The translations under genes were made by a program, and so were the position numbers. A stretch of DNA of 64,000 bases from Dracaena cambodiana (taxonomy: Eukaryota; Streptophyta; Magnoliopsida; Asparagales; Asparagaceae), in NCBI GenBank assembly GCA_036321105.1, contig JAYEPQ010000002.1, positions 56,577,587 to 56,641,586 of the forward strand. The letters run 5' to 3'. Shown in pieces: positions 33,352-45,274 of the stretch. The notes below the pieces were generated by a model that worked only from the letters and a program-made list of their open reading frames with translations, was not told where the DNA came from and searched no databases. Within the stretch, counting starts at the first letter, position 1. Each line of letters begins with the position of its first letter.

Positions 33352-34556
33352 TGACTGTGATCTAAAACATACACTCCCAAGTATTGACAAGTAGTGTAAG
33401 AGTTGTAACCCAAAATTGTCCTCCCAAGGATTAATTATTGTGTTAGACACTAATGAAATAAATTACGGACTAAAAAGATTGAATTTTTTAATTAACTAAA
33501 ACTAAAGATTAAGGGATTGTTAATTACTTAAAAAATTATTGGTTAGATAAGTTAACTTTCCCATAGAATAATTTATTAGATATGCTTATACTTGTTTCAT
33601 CTCAGTTGCATAGATCACATGGTTTTTCTATAACTGGAAATATATATTTAAAGTACAAAATCAAAGATAGTTGTAAACTTGATAATTTGGCTAACTGCTT
33701 CGATTAGTCCTATATGTATTTTGACTTTATCTAAGCATGACATGAATAATAAAATAAATATTCAAAGTCTAAACATACACCGTGGCTAAAGAGTCTACAG
33801 CATATAAAAAACTATTTAACGAATTTATTATCAAACTATATATCATTAAAGACTCAAAATCATATTAAAACCTAACAAGATAACAGAGAACCAAAATATC
33901 AATTTTATGTAAATCAATCATGCATGATAATTAAATAAACACATATCAGTAAATTTTCTAGGGCTTGTTACCTAATCTGAACCAACGAAAGAATTTTAGT
34001 CGTTTATACTAATTATAGCCATCAATACATGAATAAAAGAGATTCTTTTAATATTAACTATGAAAAAGTACAAAACTAAAATATAAAACTATAATTTCTC
34101 TATCTATATCTCATATATTCTTTCTAAACTCTGAATTACATTGAGTATATATAGCCTCTAAAAAACCTAGGATGAATTCAATTTACAAGGAAACTCTCTT
34201 TTCTTCAAAAATTATCAAATAATAATAGCTTCTACTCCAAAGCTCCATCAATAGTTGCATCAGTGGCTGCTCTCGTGTTTCCGTTTCAGTTGACTGCTGT
34301 CGATAGCCTACAAGTGGTTATCGATACCAAACCTATACAATGGTCAGTCTAAACTGATATTTGAGATACACTTTATTTTTTCGATTTTCTTCCGCATAGA
34401 ACTCAACAAAAACACTTTAAAATAATAGAAAAATTTTAAAGTGGAGAGTTTGATTAATAAAAATAATTTATTATTATTTTCTTATATTAATTACTAAAAT
34501 TGGTTTATGGGTGCACAAAAATAAACTAAAATAACTAAACTTTTCACTTGTAATCA
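33352..34556 (-). repeat. Solo LTR of family X
   Basis: The LTR starts TGACTGTGATC (plus view) and ends TTGTAATCA, 1205 bp, with near-duplicated flanks ATAAT (33347-33351) and ATAAA (34557-34561). Copia gag coding is interrupted exactly here and resumes on the other side. No internal sequence or PBS accompanies it, so it is interpreted as a solo LTR left by LTR-LTR recombination. Its U5 end has 'CCTCCCAAGGATTAATTATT', and it is the most complete copy of this LTR in the window. Confidence 0.78.
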
Positions 34557-35260
34557 ATAAAGTGGCTTGCATTTTTAGACTAACATAAGTCTAATGTAGA
34601 TTTTTTTTTAATTTCTCTTGTAGACTAGAATTATCTTTCTTTGAGTTAGAGTTTGTCTTTATAGGAGTTCGTATTTTTCAAGTAAGTTTATAAAATTCAT
34701 CTACATCACATCATTTTTATAATAAAGTCCATTGTAGCTAGGTTGAAGCTCATTATCAGAGATTATCCTCATAATTGCTCGAGCATCCGTCTACGCTAAC
34801 AGAACTTGGTGTGCCTATCTCTTATCTTTGCTAGAATTGGAATCCGTCTCTTTCTCTCCACCTGATATATCCCATGTTGTAGCCTTGAAACTCTTTTCTT
34901 GCCTTTAAATTTCTTTTTGTTCGGGGAATATTTTTTGTGAAAATTACCTGGCTTTCTGCATTTATGTCACACAGGAACAGTATCAAAATCAGAACCTTCG
35001 ATTTTATTCTTAATTCTTATCTTATTGCTTGATTGCCGCTTTCTACTCCATAGGATTTTTTGCCTATCTTTGGTCTTGAAAAATGTCTTGAAGCCTCTAA
35101 CAATCAAACTAGCTCTAGCATCGCTTTTTTCATCCTCAGAACTCAACCTCAACTCAATCTTTGTGTTATCCTTCTTTCCTTTAAGATCAACTTGATTACG
35201 AGTGAAAAATATAGTATTTCTTATCGATTTTATGCATTAAATTTTGAGATATAATATTAG
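34557..35260 (-). pseudogene. SIRE-like copia gag, middle part
   Basis: A minus-strand reading with 'RLSSEDEKSDARASLIVRGF', 'KTFFKTKDRQKILWSRKRQS', a zinc knuckle decayed to HKCRKPGNFHKKYS (about 34960), and 'LQPSYNGLYYKNDVM' after it. The arrangement acidic 'SSEDE', 'RGFKTFFK', then CCHC then 'YNELY' is typical of SIRE/Maximus copia gag in plants. Stops and frameshifts occur. Gag N-terminus lies to the right. Confidence 0.78.
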
Positions 35261-36370
35261 AAATTGATGAATTTTCATATAGATTTGTCTAATTATCCTC
35301 TTTAATATTTTATTGGTTTAAACTAATGTTTCATTCTCCTTTATTGGATGCAAGAAAACGTAGGAGAACGTGCATACGCACAAAAGAGGCTGAATGGTTA
35401 AACTGCCAATAAATTGTTGATTGCTCAGGCTTGGCTGTTGTATCCCTCTACAAATTACGCTGTAAACACCTAGGAGTGAGCTACTATAAAAGGGGTTGAT
35501 CTAAGCTGCTATCGATAACACTAATCGGCGGATACGTAGATATGGTTGGATTCATCGTAAAAATGTGTTTCCAAGCAGATAGAGCTCTAATTTTGAGCTA
35601 ACTAAACCTTGTGGGGCTATAAATACACATTGTATATGAGAATAACATATATAGAGATATATGGTGTGAAAAAGGGGAATATAAAATATTTTAGAGATTA
35701 ATTTTAATTGTTTTAAGAGATTTTGAAGATTACTAGTTCTTGTGTTCTTTTTGATACTTGATAAAAAATGATTTTCTTCTTTTTATTTGATAACTATGTC
35801 AAGCATGAGTAACTAATTATTTTTTAGTTTTGGATGAGAAGACAAACCTCGATCATTGATCTGGTATGCACTTGTTGTTTTAGTTATTAATATTGATAAT
35901 AGTTTTTATTTATTCGTTCGGGTATGAATATTTGATTTTGATACTTTGATGGTTTATTTGTTGATTGTATAATTATTATTTACTTTTTGATATATCATTA
36001 ATTTTTTAGACATGGTATATACTTAGACATTGAATATTTAATTCTATTATCCACAGATCTTGTTTAGATTATTCCTAAGATTCATATAAATATTGATTGG
36101 GGGAATTAACTAATATCGATATTACTATTTTCTAAAACTTTGTGTATCTAAAAAAATATATTCCGGTTGCATAAGAAACACAATCTATAAAATAATGGCA
36201 ATAACATCCAGTGAAAAGACATTGGTAGTATTTACTCATCTGAGTTGATTCCTCTCACTAATTTATTTTAATTTAATTACTACTCAATCAAACTAACTAT
36301 TCTTTGCTTTAATTCTTTAGTAATATATAGTATAAGTGTCTAACAACAAAATAACAGTTAATATTCTCGA
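35261..36370 (+). repeat. LTR-like insertion inside copia gag (probable solo LTR)
   Basis: About 1.1 kb of non-coding DNA separates two collinear gag pieces, so it is an insertion. It contains a good TATA context (GGGGCTATAAATACAC near 35615), T-rich sequence and an LTR-like end '...AACAAAATAACA'. A TAATATT motif occurs near both edges (about 35252 and 36362), a possible target duplication, but termini cannot be fixed. It resembles no other copy in the window. Confidence 0.4.
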
Positions 36371-36985
36371 TTGAACGATTTTGGGATGACTTCAAAGTGT
36401 TAGATGTTGATCTTCTATGTTTGGAACTACACAAATCAGGTCACATCACCACTAGAACGTCCTTGCTCTACGCATTTCATGTGCTTCTTCAAACTTGTTT
36501 CATGCATAACAGGATTACCTACAAGATTTTTAAGGTCCATCTTAGATTGATCATGAATTCGTCAATAGTATTATCTTAGAGTTCTAATCTTTGTGAGGGA
36601 GTGAAGGACTTGGCAAATCAACTCTTCTTTGTGAAACTTTTTTGCTAATATAGATAGTTTGTTTGCTATGTCAATGAATCTAGAGTACATACCTTATATT
36701 TTCTCTCAAATTTTTATCTAAAATATTTATAGTTGTTTATCAGTATCAGAAACTTGGCTTTCATAACCTGAGACAATTCCTTATGGATAACATCCAAAAT
36801 CTTCCATATCTCCTAGGTAATGGCACAACTAGAAAAATATTTAATTCTTCTGCAGTTAGTAAACGATAAAGAGCATTCATAGCTCAGCATTAATAGAAAA
36901 GATATTTTCAATAGGTTTGGTTACAATAGAATTATCAACAGTTATGTTGGATTCACATTAACCAAAATCAACATTATGGCAAGCA
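36371..36985 (-). pseudogene. SIRE-like copia gag, N-terminal part
   Basis: The minus strand has 'MNALYRLLTAEELNIF' followed by degenerate frames that match the order of copia gag (UBN2-type): ALN-AL, EIW, MFTRFTDI-NSL, ILRSLP. Examples are 'NLRENIRYVLDSLT', 'KSFTPSQ' and 'TIDEFMINLRWTLKIL'. There are many stops. It continues at 35260 beyond the LTR-like insertion. Confidence 0.68.
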
Positions 36986-37130
36986 CCATTGTCTTGGATA
37001 AACAGAAAATTTTAATCCTAACTTTCTAATGTGTATATTTCATACACCCAAAAAGTTGTATATTGTTAATTGTATAGGCTTCAACTAAAGCATCAACTGG
37101 TAAGGTTCCTAAACTCACCATCTAACCTTA
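36986..37130 (-). other. Copia 5' leader
   Basis: A short non-coding stretch between PBS and gag on the minus strand. Nothing else is recognisable. Confidence 0.5.
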
Positions 37131-37142
37131 CTCTGATGCCAC
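37131..37142 (-). other. Primer-binding site of the copia element, iMet type
   Basis: ACTCTGATGCCA here is TGGCATCAGAGT on the minus strand, close to TGGTATCAGAGC. It is followed on the plus strand by CTACTAGGATC, a decayed form of the TGTTAGGATC that would begin the inverted LTR. Confidence 0.7.
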
Positions 37143-37145
37143 TAC

Positions 37146-38464
37146 TAGGATCAAAATACAAGCCTATATGAGTGAATAAGATTAATTGCTACAATTTCGA
37201 GCCTTAATTAAATTATCAAATTTATATGCAGGGAAAGTATAAAAGAACCATAAAAAAAATTCATAGTAGACACGAGATTATAGTGGTTCAGAAATCCCTA
37301 TGTACATTTTTCACCTCGTCAAGAGGGTGTTCCACTAAAAATATAGGTGTTCTTGGATCATAGTCTAATCAAGTAAAAAATTACATATCAACATCCTAAT
37401 CTACATCATCTAGTTATTTATGCAAATAACCTACAAAAAAGTGTAAAACTTATTCTTTATTAGCATCCCCCAATTCTCTCTAACATGAGTGTGTTGCTAT
37501 AAAACTAATAAAAAAATATACATAAATAGAGTTTGAAAACTCGCAAGACTCAATATTTATTAAGTACAAATTAAAAAAGATCTTACATTTCTTTTACATA
37601 TTGCCTTCGAAAGATAATGATGAAGATAATAGTTGACGGTGATGATGATGTAGTCAAAGCTATATCACACAAAAAAAATGTAAAAGTATATCTCTATGAA
37701 TACTATAGATGATGAAGAATGTAGGCTGGAATAATATATATAAAGTCTCCATTTTTCTCAAGAATCTCCTTAGAATATCTTTAATTTTCTCCTAAATCTT
37801 CTTCCAAAATTCCTCCTCAAAAGTCCTTTTGCAAATATAGAGTTATATCCTCCTTCTGTAGTTGAGATTAGCCTCCTTAATAAATCTTAAACATAGTTAG
37901 AATATGTCAAAGGATATTAACCATCCAACCCCTAATTAAATTGATCCATGCACTTATTCCAAGTTTATGATTGTTTGGAACAAATCCTTACCCGAAAAGC
38001 AGTTAAAACTGCTCCAAAACCCACGCTGTTTTACCATTATACTATTGATGGCTCTAGGAAATATTGTAGCAGAGGGTGTCCTCAGATTGAGCCTTTGCTA
38101 GGGCCATCGATGGCCCCAGCAAAGACTATTAAGTTCAGCACTACTGCTATTTAGAAAAACGATAATACTCTTGCATCTAAATTATGATTGAGTTGTTCAC
38201 GGTATCGTTTCAAAAATGATTTATGGTTCTACAACTTTCATGTATTTGATTGATTGATTTAAGTTATATATGTATTATAAATGCTCTTGAACTTACAATA
38301 GCTGCAACTCATCAATTTCGCCGTCTTCTTACATAATATTTGCACATCAATCAAATCTATATAAAACTCTAAAAAAGTCATTATACTAGTATATGAATCA
38401 GTTATTTTTCAAACCTAAAATATTTATATGTAACAAAAGTTTGCTTGCTCTTTAGATCATTTCT
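37146..38464 (-). repeat. Copia 5' LTR (minus strand), interrupted at right
   Basis: It follows the PBS outward and has the common plant copia LTR segment 'ATTATAGTGGTTCAGAAATC' with a following 'CCTATGTACATTTTTCACCTC' (about 37275-37320). It contains no gene. The Tekay derivative begins at 38470 after the duplicated CTTAC, so the LTR may continue beyond 55480; I could not confirm this. A palindromic GGCCATCGATGGCC is at about 38102. Confidence 0.58.
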
Positions 38465-38469
38465 CTTAC

Positions 38470-38545
38470 TATAACACCCCAAATCTACACTATCCGAAAA
38501 AATTTAACTTGTAAATTTTTATCTTTCTTAAATTAATAATATAGT
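38470..38545 (+). repeat. Left LTR of the Tekay derivative, segment 1
   Basis: It starts TATAACACCCCAAATC after the target CTTAC and matches 52130-52185. It ends in the ATAGT that was duplicated by the Athila-type insertion. Confidence 0.85.
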
Positions 38546-39939
38546 TGATGTGAAATATTTATTACAAGCATACAGTGTTAGTTGTAGTGCTAACATGTCA
38601 TTTCCACAGAGATCTAAGCCGTTTTTGCGTTCTCGCTAATCCTATTATTCTAACGGACTAACAAAGGATTCTAAGTTGAATCTGAGTTGTTTTAATTAGT
38701 CTAGAATATAGAATCTACTAGTTTCCAACCATGTATTACTGCTATTATCTTCTTCCTATCATAAAAAAATTGATCTTTTAGTTTAATCTTTACTTAAAGT
38801 ATTCTAAGAATGTGTTATCAAGTGGTGTATAAGTATAACGCATCAAAAATACTACTTTGCTTAAAAATAAACTAAATCATTAGATAGCTCTATGACAAAG
38901 ATAAAAAGTAACAACCCCAAATCCTAACTAAGCTTAGACTATCAAGAAATCTAATTCAAGCATAACTTATCAAAGTATTAATTTATGAGTTATTATATTT
39001 TAATATTTTCATTGAAAAATCTTATCTTTGTTATTTTATTTAGGAAGAAAATACTAGAGAGCAATTTTATGGTAGATTTTTAGTTTCATCTACAACCTAG
39101 AGCTAAACTAAATTAACTACTCATAGTTCTAAATAACAGGACCCTATTTTTATTTATGAAGGCAAGTAAAAATTCTATTTTTCTTGAAAGCAAAATAAAT
39201 CTATACTACAAAGCATATAAATTTATACTAGAAAGCAATGGAATTACCTCTCGAGCTCGGTATGGCGGCCATCACTCCTTTGGCAAAACTCTAATTTTAT
39301 TAATTAAAATGAGTACAAAATTACATCTAAAAAGCTCTCCCTATTTATAAGGATTCATGGAGTATTTATAACTCAAATATAATCCGACTCTTACTCAAAC
39401 TCAATACTAAAGATATAATCATAATCCAACACAAACTAATCTCAAAATGTATAATTCTAATCAATACATTGGTATTAGAAACCAATGGTTGAGATTAGAT
39501 GGTATAAAATGCTAATTTTTGGGTCCAAAACCAGAAATTAAGTTCAGCACACTCGTAGACTGTTGGATCGGATTTTCCATTCTATAGCGCTTTAGTAAAA
39601 TTGGCATAACATTTGCATACAAACTCAGATTGTGCTATTCTTAGACTCGATTCATAGATAATTCCGAGATTTACAAATTTATCCTATACAAAATTTTCCA
39701 GTTTAAACTTTATCTTGGCCAAAAATGCTCTTGAATTTTCTACTGCTGCATTTGAGTTTCTGCCTTCATCATGATTGACTTTTTTTACTCATATTCTTAA
39801 CAAATTTGTTTTATCTTCTTCTCTTTCTTACAAATCCTTTATTACCTATAAAAATGCACTAAATATATCTGAGTAACAATTATTTATATACAAAAATAGA
39901 TAAAAAATGGGAGGAAATATAAAAATATAACACTCATCA
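38546..39939 (-). repeat. 3' LTR of the non-autonomous element
   Basis: It begins TGATGTGAAATATTT and ends CACTCATCA. It is similar to the Athila LTRs in U5 and R, with the block 'TATGGCGGCCATCAC' at about 39260, but diverges in U3 (39330-39900). The length is 1394 bp. Confidence 0.9.
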
Positions 39940-39977
39940 CACCCCCACACCTATCTTTTGCTAGTTTTCGAGCAAAA
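39940..39977 (-). promoter_or_regulatory. Polypurine tract and conserved hairpin
   Basis: On the minus strand ATAGGTGTGGGGGTG directly precedes the LTR. The hairpin TTTTGCT/AGCAAAA (39956-39977) with an 8-nt loop matches 8576-8597 and 6768-6789. Confidence 0.75.
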
Positions 39978-41266
39978 CCTAAAACTAAAAAGAAAAAAAA
40001 AAATCCTAATTCACTTTCGCAGAATCGCAATTGCACTTAGCATGTGCAACAAGCTTTTAAACCCCTGGATACCCTTGTAGATGAGTTATGTCTCCTAAGA
40101 GTTTGCAGTAAATATACCCACAAAATTCGTAAATAAAATAGATTAAGGAATAAAGAAAAAAAAAATAAGGATAAACAAAAATCAAGAAAAATAAAAAAAT
40201 TATACAAAAGAAAGAAAGTTTTTTAATATTTTCTTCAATTAATCTCACTAATATACCAATTCAAGAATGCATTTAGATTATCAGTTTTCAAGTCAAGTAT
40301 TATATCAAATATACATATCATTTTAATCAAAAATTCTAATCATTCAATACCCACTAATAAATAATTCATTGGCTCCTATACATCTACATGCACGTCTTAT
40401 ATTATACTTCGGCTCTGGATTCTAACTCATGATTCATCTCTTTTCTCTAAATATTTTTTTACTTTTTCCTTTTCTTTTGTGAGTATTTCACCTTTCATGC
40501 GAATATTCATGCTTTCTGATTACTCAGATCATACTCTTTTCTTTTTACGAATATTTTACTTTTCATGCGAATATTCATGCTTGCTTAGGCGCAAAGTACC
40601 CGATTACTCGGATCATACTCTTATTTTCTTTTTTTTTATTTCTAAAGGATTATTGCCTTAAATATTAGGATCACCCTTTTTTTCTTTTTTTAGGATTATT
40701 GCCTTAAATACTAGGCTCATCCCTTTTTTATTTCTTTTTTTCTTGTTTAGAGAAAGAAAAACTCAATCATTATCATTTTTTTCCTTAATCTAATAAACTA
40801 TTACGAAGTGAAAAATACATGTATACTTACCTCAAAATTACTATTAGTGGATTTATTTGTTGGAACTTTATTTTTTTTAAAAAATTCTAAGTGTATTATC
40901 CAATCTACTCTCCTATCAAATTTCAAATCTAAAATTATTCTTGTATTTTTAATTAGGTTGATTTATTAAAGAATTTTTTTTTGCATTTTTTACTATTTTT
41001 CAGAATTTTTTTACTTTTTTTTTTTATTTTTTTCAAAATTTTTTTAAGATTTTTTTAAGATTTTGTTTTAGTTACCCTAAAAACTACCCAAAATATAAAT
41101 TAAAGAAACCTAAAAATCTAAAAATAAAATAAAAATCTTAGAGAAGAAAAACAAAAAACTAAAGATTCTAGAAAAACACAAAAATCTCCTAACCCACTCC
41201 CCCACACCTAAACTCTTGTATGCCCTCATACGCAAACCAAGAGTGGTAAAATAAATAAGAAAACTA
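39978..41266 (-). other. Non-coding 3' region of the non-autonomous element
   Basis: It is collinear with 8598-9850. It contains a direct duplication around 'CATGCGAATATTCATGCTT' (about 40496 and 40565), two ~47-bp tandem units with 'GGATTATTGCCTTAAATA' (40642-40735), poly-T tracts, and the internal PPT-like motif at 41194-41214 (minus strand). No gene is supported. Confidence 0.65.
41194..41214 (-). other. Internal PPT-like motif
   Basis: On the minus strand TTTAGGTGTGGGGGAGTGG is the best-preserved copy of the motif also at 5587-5606 and 9827-9846, and nearly repeats the terminal PPT ATAGGTGTGGGGGTG. Confidence 0.55.
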
Positions 41267-42620
41267 TTATATAAATATTATACACTTACTAGAAAATTCA
41301 GACCGGTTACGATCTTTTGATTGTTTTCCACTCAAATAGTGTGTTCTTTTATATTTTGATAGGGATGAACTCAGTATTTTTGTCAATTTTGCATTTAATC
41401 TCTCTATCTTGTTTTTGGTTTTTCTCAATTTATTCCTGCCCTTCTTTCTTTTATTCAATAGTAAAATTTTAAAGATAGAAATCGTACTTTTATTGTCCAT
41501 ATTTGATCCACGAGTATCTTTCATGACAGTAAGTATTTTTGTTTTATTAACTTGTGAAATAATATACTTACTTTGATGTAGCAGAATCATAAGTTTGATT
41601 TTTTATCACTCTTTCAAATTATTAGGTACCATGACATCTTTCTTTTGCAGTTCCTTTTATTTTTCTAGTGTTTTGGGCTTATCATGCAAAATTTTTTCAA
41701 ACCTGTCATCAAAATTCTCAAAAGAAAATGCCACACTAGTGAACTTATTATTAGTCAAGTCATTATGAAGAGATAAAAATTCTTCTTAACAAATTTCTTT
41801 ACAATTTTCAATAAAAGAATCAGAAGATAATATGTCACTAGCAAAATCATCATGAGGCAAATCACCAATCAAAATTTTCTCTTTATCACAAGTTTTTTCA
41901 TAATTGTTTTTATAATAGTCCAAAGTAGGTTGATTGTATTGTCGATGTACGGACTCATCACACACAAACTTATTTGACTTATTTTGAATCATATCTACTT
42001 CAAAATTGACTCGTTGTAGTTGATATGTTCAAACAATTAGATGGTTGATCTTAAAAAAGTTTAGTATGAGAAATTATTTTGATAAAATCTTCCATATAAG
42101 ATGCAGTTTGAGAGAATGATTTTAACAAAACTTTAATACCTTCCTCTACTCTATGTGCTCACTCCTCAGTCTCATGATTATAACCTTCCTTGTTACCCTC
42201 GAATGATTTCATCTCAAGGTCATGAGTGAAATTTGATAGTGCATATGATGGATCTGTGTACATATTTGATGACAGATATGAAGTGGTTGTAGGTAGATTA
42301 TCATGATATGCATACCCCGCTTCTAATTTTTTTAATCTTTTATCTAACATATTCAATTAAATATCTTGTTCATGACTGAATTTAGAACATGAAGATGAAT
42401 AGTTTATGAAGAATGGATCAGATAGAGGACTCTCTTGATACGGCTCTTGATTGTATGTAAAATTAGAATGATTCGTCTATTCACAATTGTAATTTTGTAT
42501 ATAGAAAGCATGTGTAAGTTCATGAAATATGGTGTGAATTTGATCATGACATACTCCTAGCGAACTTTCTATCCATGGACACTGATAATAATTATGATAT
42601 GAATCACGACATTAATGTAA
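41267..42620 (-). pseudogene. Decayed ORF of unknown function in the non-autonomous element
   Basis: The minus-strand reading from about 42600 shows a long, low-stop frame with 'CPWIESSLGVCHDQIHTIFH', 'NYSSSCSKFSHEQD', 'NMLDKRLKKLEAGYAYHDNL' (42356-42159), then after a frameshift 'NKFVCDESVHRQYNQPTLDY' and 'DFASDILSSDSFIENCKEIC' (41992-41786), and a basic piece at 41590-41267 rich in Lys. Composition is Asn/Ser/Asp/Tyr-rich with a short coiled-coil-like 'LDKRLKKLE'. It occupies the gag position, but I see no gag motif, zinc knuckle or enzyme signature. It could be a divergent gag-like structural protein or captured DNA. Confidence 0.55.
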
Positions 42621-42933
42621 CCAGTTTGATTTTGAAACCTATTTCTTTGGTTTTTTTTTTTGAAAAAGGTGGAGAAGGAAAGAGATTGAAAATAAAAAAG
42701 AAAAAAATCAAAACTTTTTTTATTTTTTTCTGTATTATTTTATAGAACCAGTGACCCAAAACACAAAACCAGAGAAAAATTGGGGGAGACTTTCGCTTCC
42801 TTATTTTTCCAGTGTACTCCTGAGACTTCTCTCTTTCCTTTTTGCTTCCTGTATCTGAACTTTCAGGTCTATGCACACTCAACACATACTGTTAACCTAT
42901 AAAACGTTAGAAAAATCAAGAAAATACCGTCAA
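42621..42933 (-). other. 5' leader of the non-autonomous element
   Basis: Similar to the leader of the autonomous element (16883-17150): on the plus strand both contain 'TGCACACTCAACACA' and a TTAACCT(A/G)TAAAAC segment. An open stretch of 93 codons (42885-42604) runs through it; its first residues parallel those at 17122. Purine- and T-rich runs follow. Confidence 0.55.
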
Positions 42934-42951
42934 TTCTCGGCAACAACGCCA
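42934..42951 (-). other. Primer-binding site, tRNA-Asp type
   Basis: On the minus strand TGGCGTTGTTGCCGAGAA agrees in most positions with the tRNA-Asp complement TGGCGCCGTTGCCGGGGA. It is six bases inside the 5' LTR. Confidence 0.78.
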
Positions 42952-42957
42952 AAAATA

Positions 42958-44379
42958 TGATGTGAAATATCTACTGCAAGTACACAACATCAGTTGTAGC
43001 ACTAACAGGTCGTTCCTATAGGGATTTAAGATATTTTTGCGTTCTCGCTAATCCTTTTATTATAACGGACTAACAAAAGATTCTAAGTTTAATTTGAGTT
43101 GTTCTAATTAGTTTAGGATATAGAATCCATTAGTTTTTAACCATGTATTACTTTTATTATCTTCTTCCTATCATAAAAAATTGATCTTTTAGTTTTAATC
43201 TTTACATAAAATATTCTAAGCATGTGTTATCAAGTGGTGTGTAAGCATAACGCATCAAAGATACTATTTTGCATAAAAATAAACAAAATCATTAGATAAC
43301 TTTTTGACAAAGATGAAAAGTAACAACTCCAAACTCTAACTAAGTATAAGCTATCAAGAAATCTAATTCAAGTATAACCTATCAAAATATTAATCTACGA
43401 GTTATTATATTTTAATATTTTTATTGAAAAATCTTATCTTTGTTATTTTATTTAGGAAGAAAACACTAGTGAGCAATTTCATGGTGGATTCCTAGTTTCT
43501 TCTATATCCTAGAGCTAAACTAAATTAGCTACTCACAGTTCTAATTAACAAGATCCTATTTATATTTATGAGGGCAAGTAAAAATTCTATTTTTCTTGAA
43601 AGCAAGATAAATCTATACTTCAAAGCAAATAAATCTATACTAAAAAAATAAAATAAATCTATACTACAAAGCTAATAAATATATACTAGAAATCAATGGA
43701 ATTACTTCTGGTGCTCGGTATGGCAGCCATCACCCCTTCAGCAAAATTCTAATTTTATTAATTAAAAAGAGTACAAAATTACATCTAAAAAGCTCTCCCT
43801 ATTTACAAGGATTCATGGGGTATATATAACCCAAACACAATCCTACTCTTACTCAAATTCAATATAAAAATTATAATCCTATTCCAGCACATAATAATCT
43901 CAAGATATATAATTCTAATTCAATCCATAGGCATTAGAAACCAATGGTTGAGATTAGATGGTATAAAATACTAATTTTCGGGTTCAAAACCCTAAATTAA
44001 GTTCAGCACACCCGTAGCCCATTGGATCGGATTTTCCATTCTGCAGTGCTTTAGTAAAATGGTCATAACTTTTACATACAAATTTAGATTGCACTTTTCT
44101 TAGACTCATTTCAAAAATAATGCTGAGATCTACAACTTTATCCTACACAAAACTTTCCAGTTTAAACTTTATCTTGGCCAAAATGCTCTTGAATCTGCTG
44201 CTATTACATTTAAGTTTCTGTCTTCATCATGATTGACTTTCTTTACTCATATTCTTGACAAATTTACTTCATCTTCTTCTTTTCCGTACAAATCCTTTGT
44301 CACCTATAAAAACACACTAAATATACCTGAGTAGTAATTATTTATATGGGAGAAAATATGCAAAATATAACACTCATCA
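42958..44379 (-). repeat. 5' LTR of the non-autonomous element
   Basis: It begins TGATGTGAAATATCTACTGC and ends CACTCATCA, 1422 bp. It has a local duplication of 'ATAAATCTATACT' near 43610-43690 that lengthens it relative to the partner. The conserved block 'GGTATGGCAGCCATCACCCC' is at about 43718. Confidence 0.9.
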
Positions 44380-44384
44380 ATAGT

Positions 44385-45142
44385 GATTATCTTGGAGATA
44401 GAGCCAATGTAAAATATTTTAGTGCTTTTATTAAGTTTATTTTCTTAAATAATTTCCAAAGATTAAATAAAATAGATAAGATAATTTTTAAAATCCAAAC
44501 TATATTAATTAATCTTATCAAAATCCAAACTACATTAATTAATCTTATACAATAATCATATCATTCTAAATATCTAAAATGCATCCTGCTAACTAACTAA
44601 CAACTTATCACTTCTCTCCAGTTTTTTCTCACATTAAAAAAAAATATAATAGCAGGAAAAAAAGGAAGACATTAAAAAAAGAAAAAAAAAGAAATGGAGA
44701 AACACTCCTCTGTTCAGCCACAAGGCTGAACAAAGAATAAAGAAAATAAAAGAAAATAAAAGTGAAGAAGGGGAAAAAAAAAAAGAAGAAGAGAAGGAAA
44801 AAAAAAGAGAGGAAAAAAAGAAAGAAAAAGAGAGAGAGAGAAGAGAGAAGAAGATCCAAACTATTAGTTATGGTGGTCTTCCAAACTTTTGAGTTTTTTT
44901 CTAAAAAAGACAAGTGCTTTGCAATTATTTTATGAATCTTCTATATTTTTTCTTTATCAATAACTTAATATTATTATTGTTTTAATAAATGTGTTGATGA
45001 AATATTCCATTCATTCATTTTATTATTTTTAATCCATGTCATAATTTATTTAAAAAGAAAAAACAAGACATGTACATTAATATAGATGACGTCTCTTCCT
45101 ACTTCTACAATTAAAGTATCTTAGTACTCATGCATAACATTA
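44385..45142 (+). repeat. Left LTR of the Tekay derivative, segment 2
   Basis: It matches 52186-52940: 'GATTATCTTGGAGATA', 'AAAATCCAAACTATATTAAT', and the purine-rich tract (44690-44870). It ends with the 19 bases that were duplicated by the LINE insertion. No gene; minus-strand S/F-rich frames are artefacts of the purine tract. Confidence 0.85.
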
Positions 45143-45274
45143 GCTCTGCCAGTGTTGTACTTAATGATTTATTCTTTCACTGTTTATCCCAAGTCAGGAT
45201 AAAAGAGGAGGGTTGTGGTAGGTCGATGACAACCAGCGTAAAACATTGTCATATATTATGACATTAGCCAAAAT

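Larger units (their letters stand above)
38546..44379 (-). mobile_element. Non-autonomous Athila-related LTR element
   Basis: 5.8 kb with LTRs 38546-39939 and 42958-44379, a perfect ATAGT duplication (38541-38545, 44380-44384), a tRNA-Asp-type PBS, PPT with hairpin, and a 3-kb interior. It shares LTR ends, leader beginning and the whole 3' non-coding architecture with the element at 7298-18439. It has no gag, PR, RT, RNase H or IN that I can recognise; instead there is a decayed ORF of unknown kind. Confidence 0.9.

Noticed and set aside
44629..44913. Minus-strand hydrophobic frame (also 52385-52642) resembling a membrane protein
   Set aside because: Low-complexity translation of a purine-rich LTR tract.
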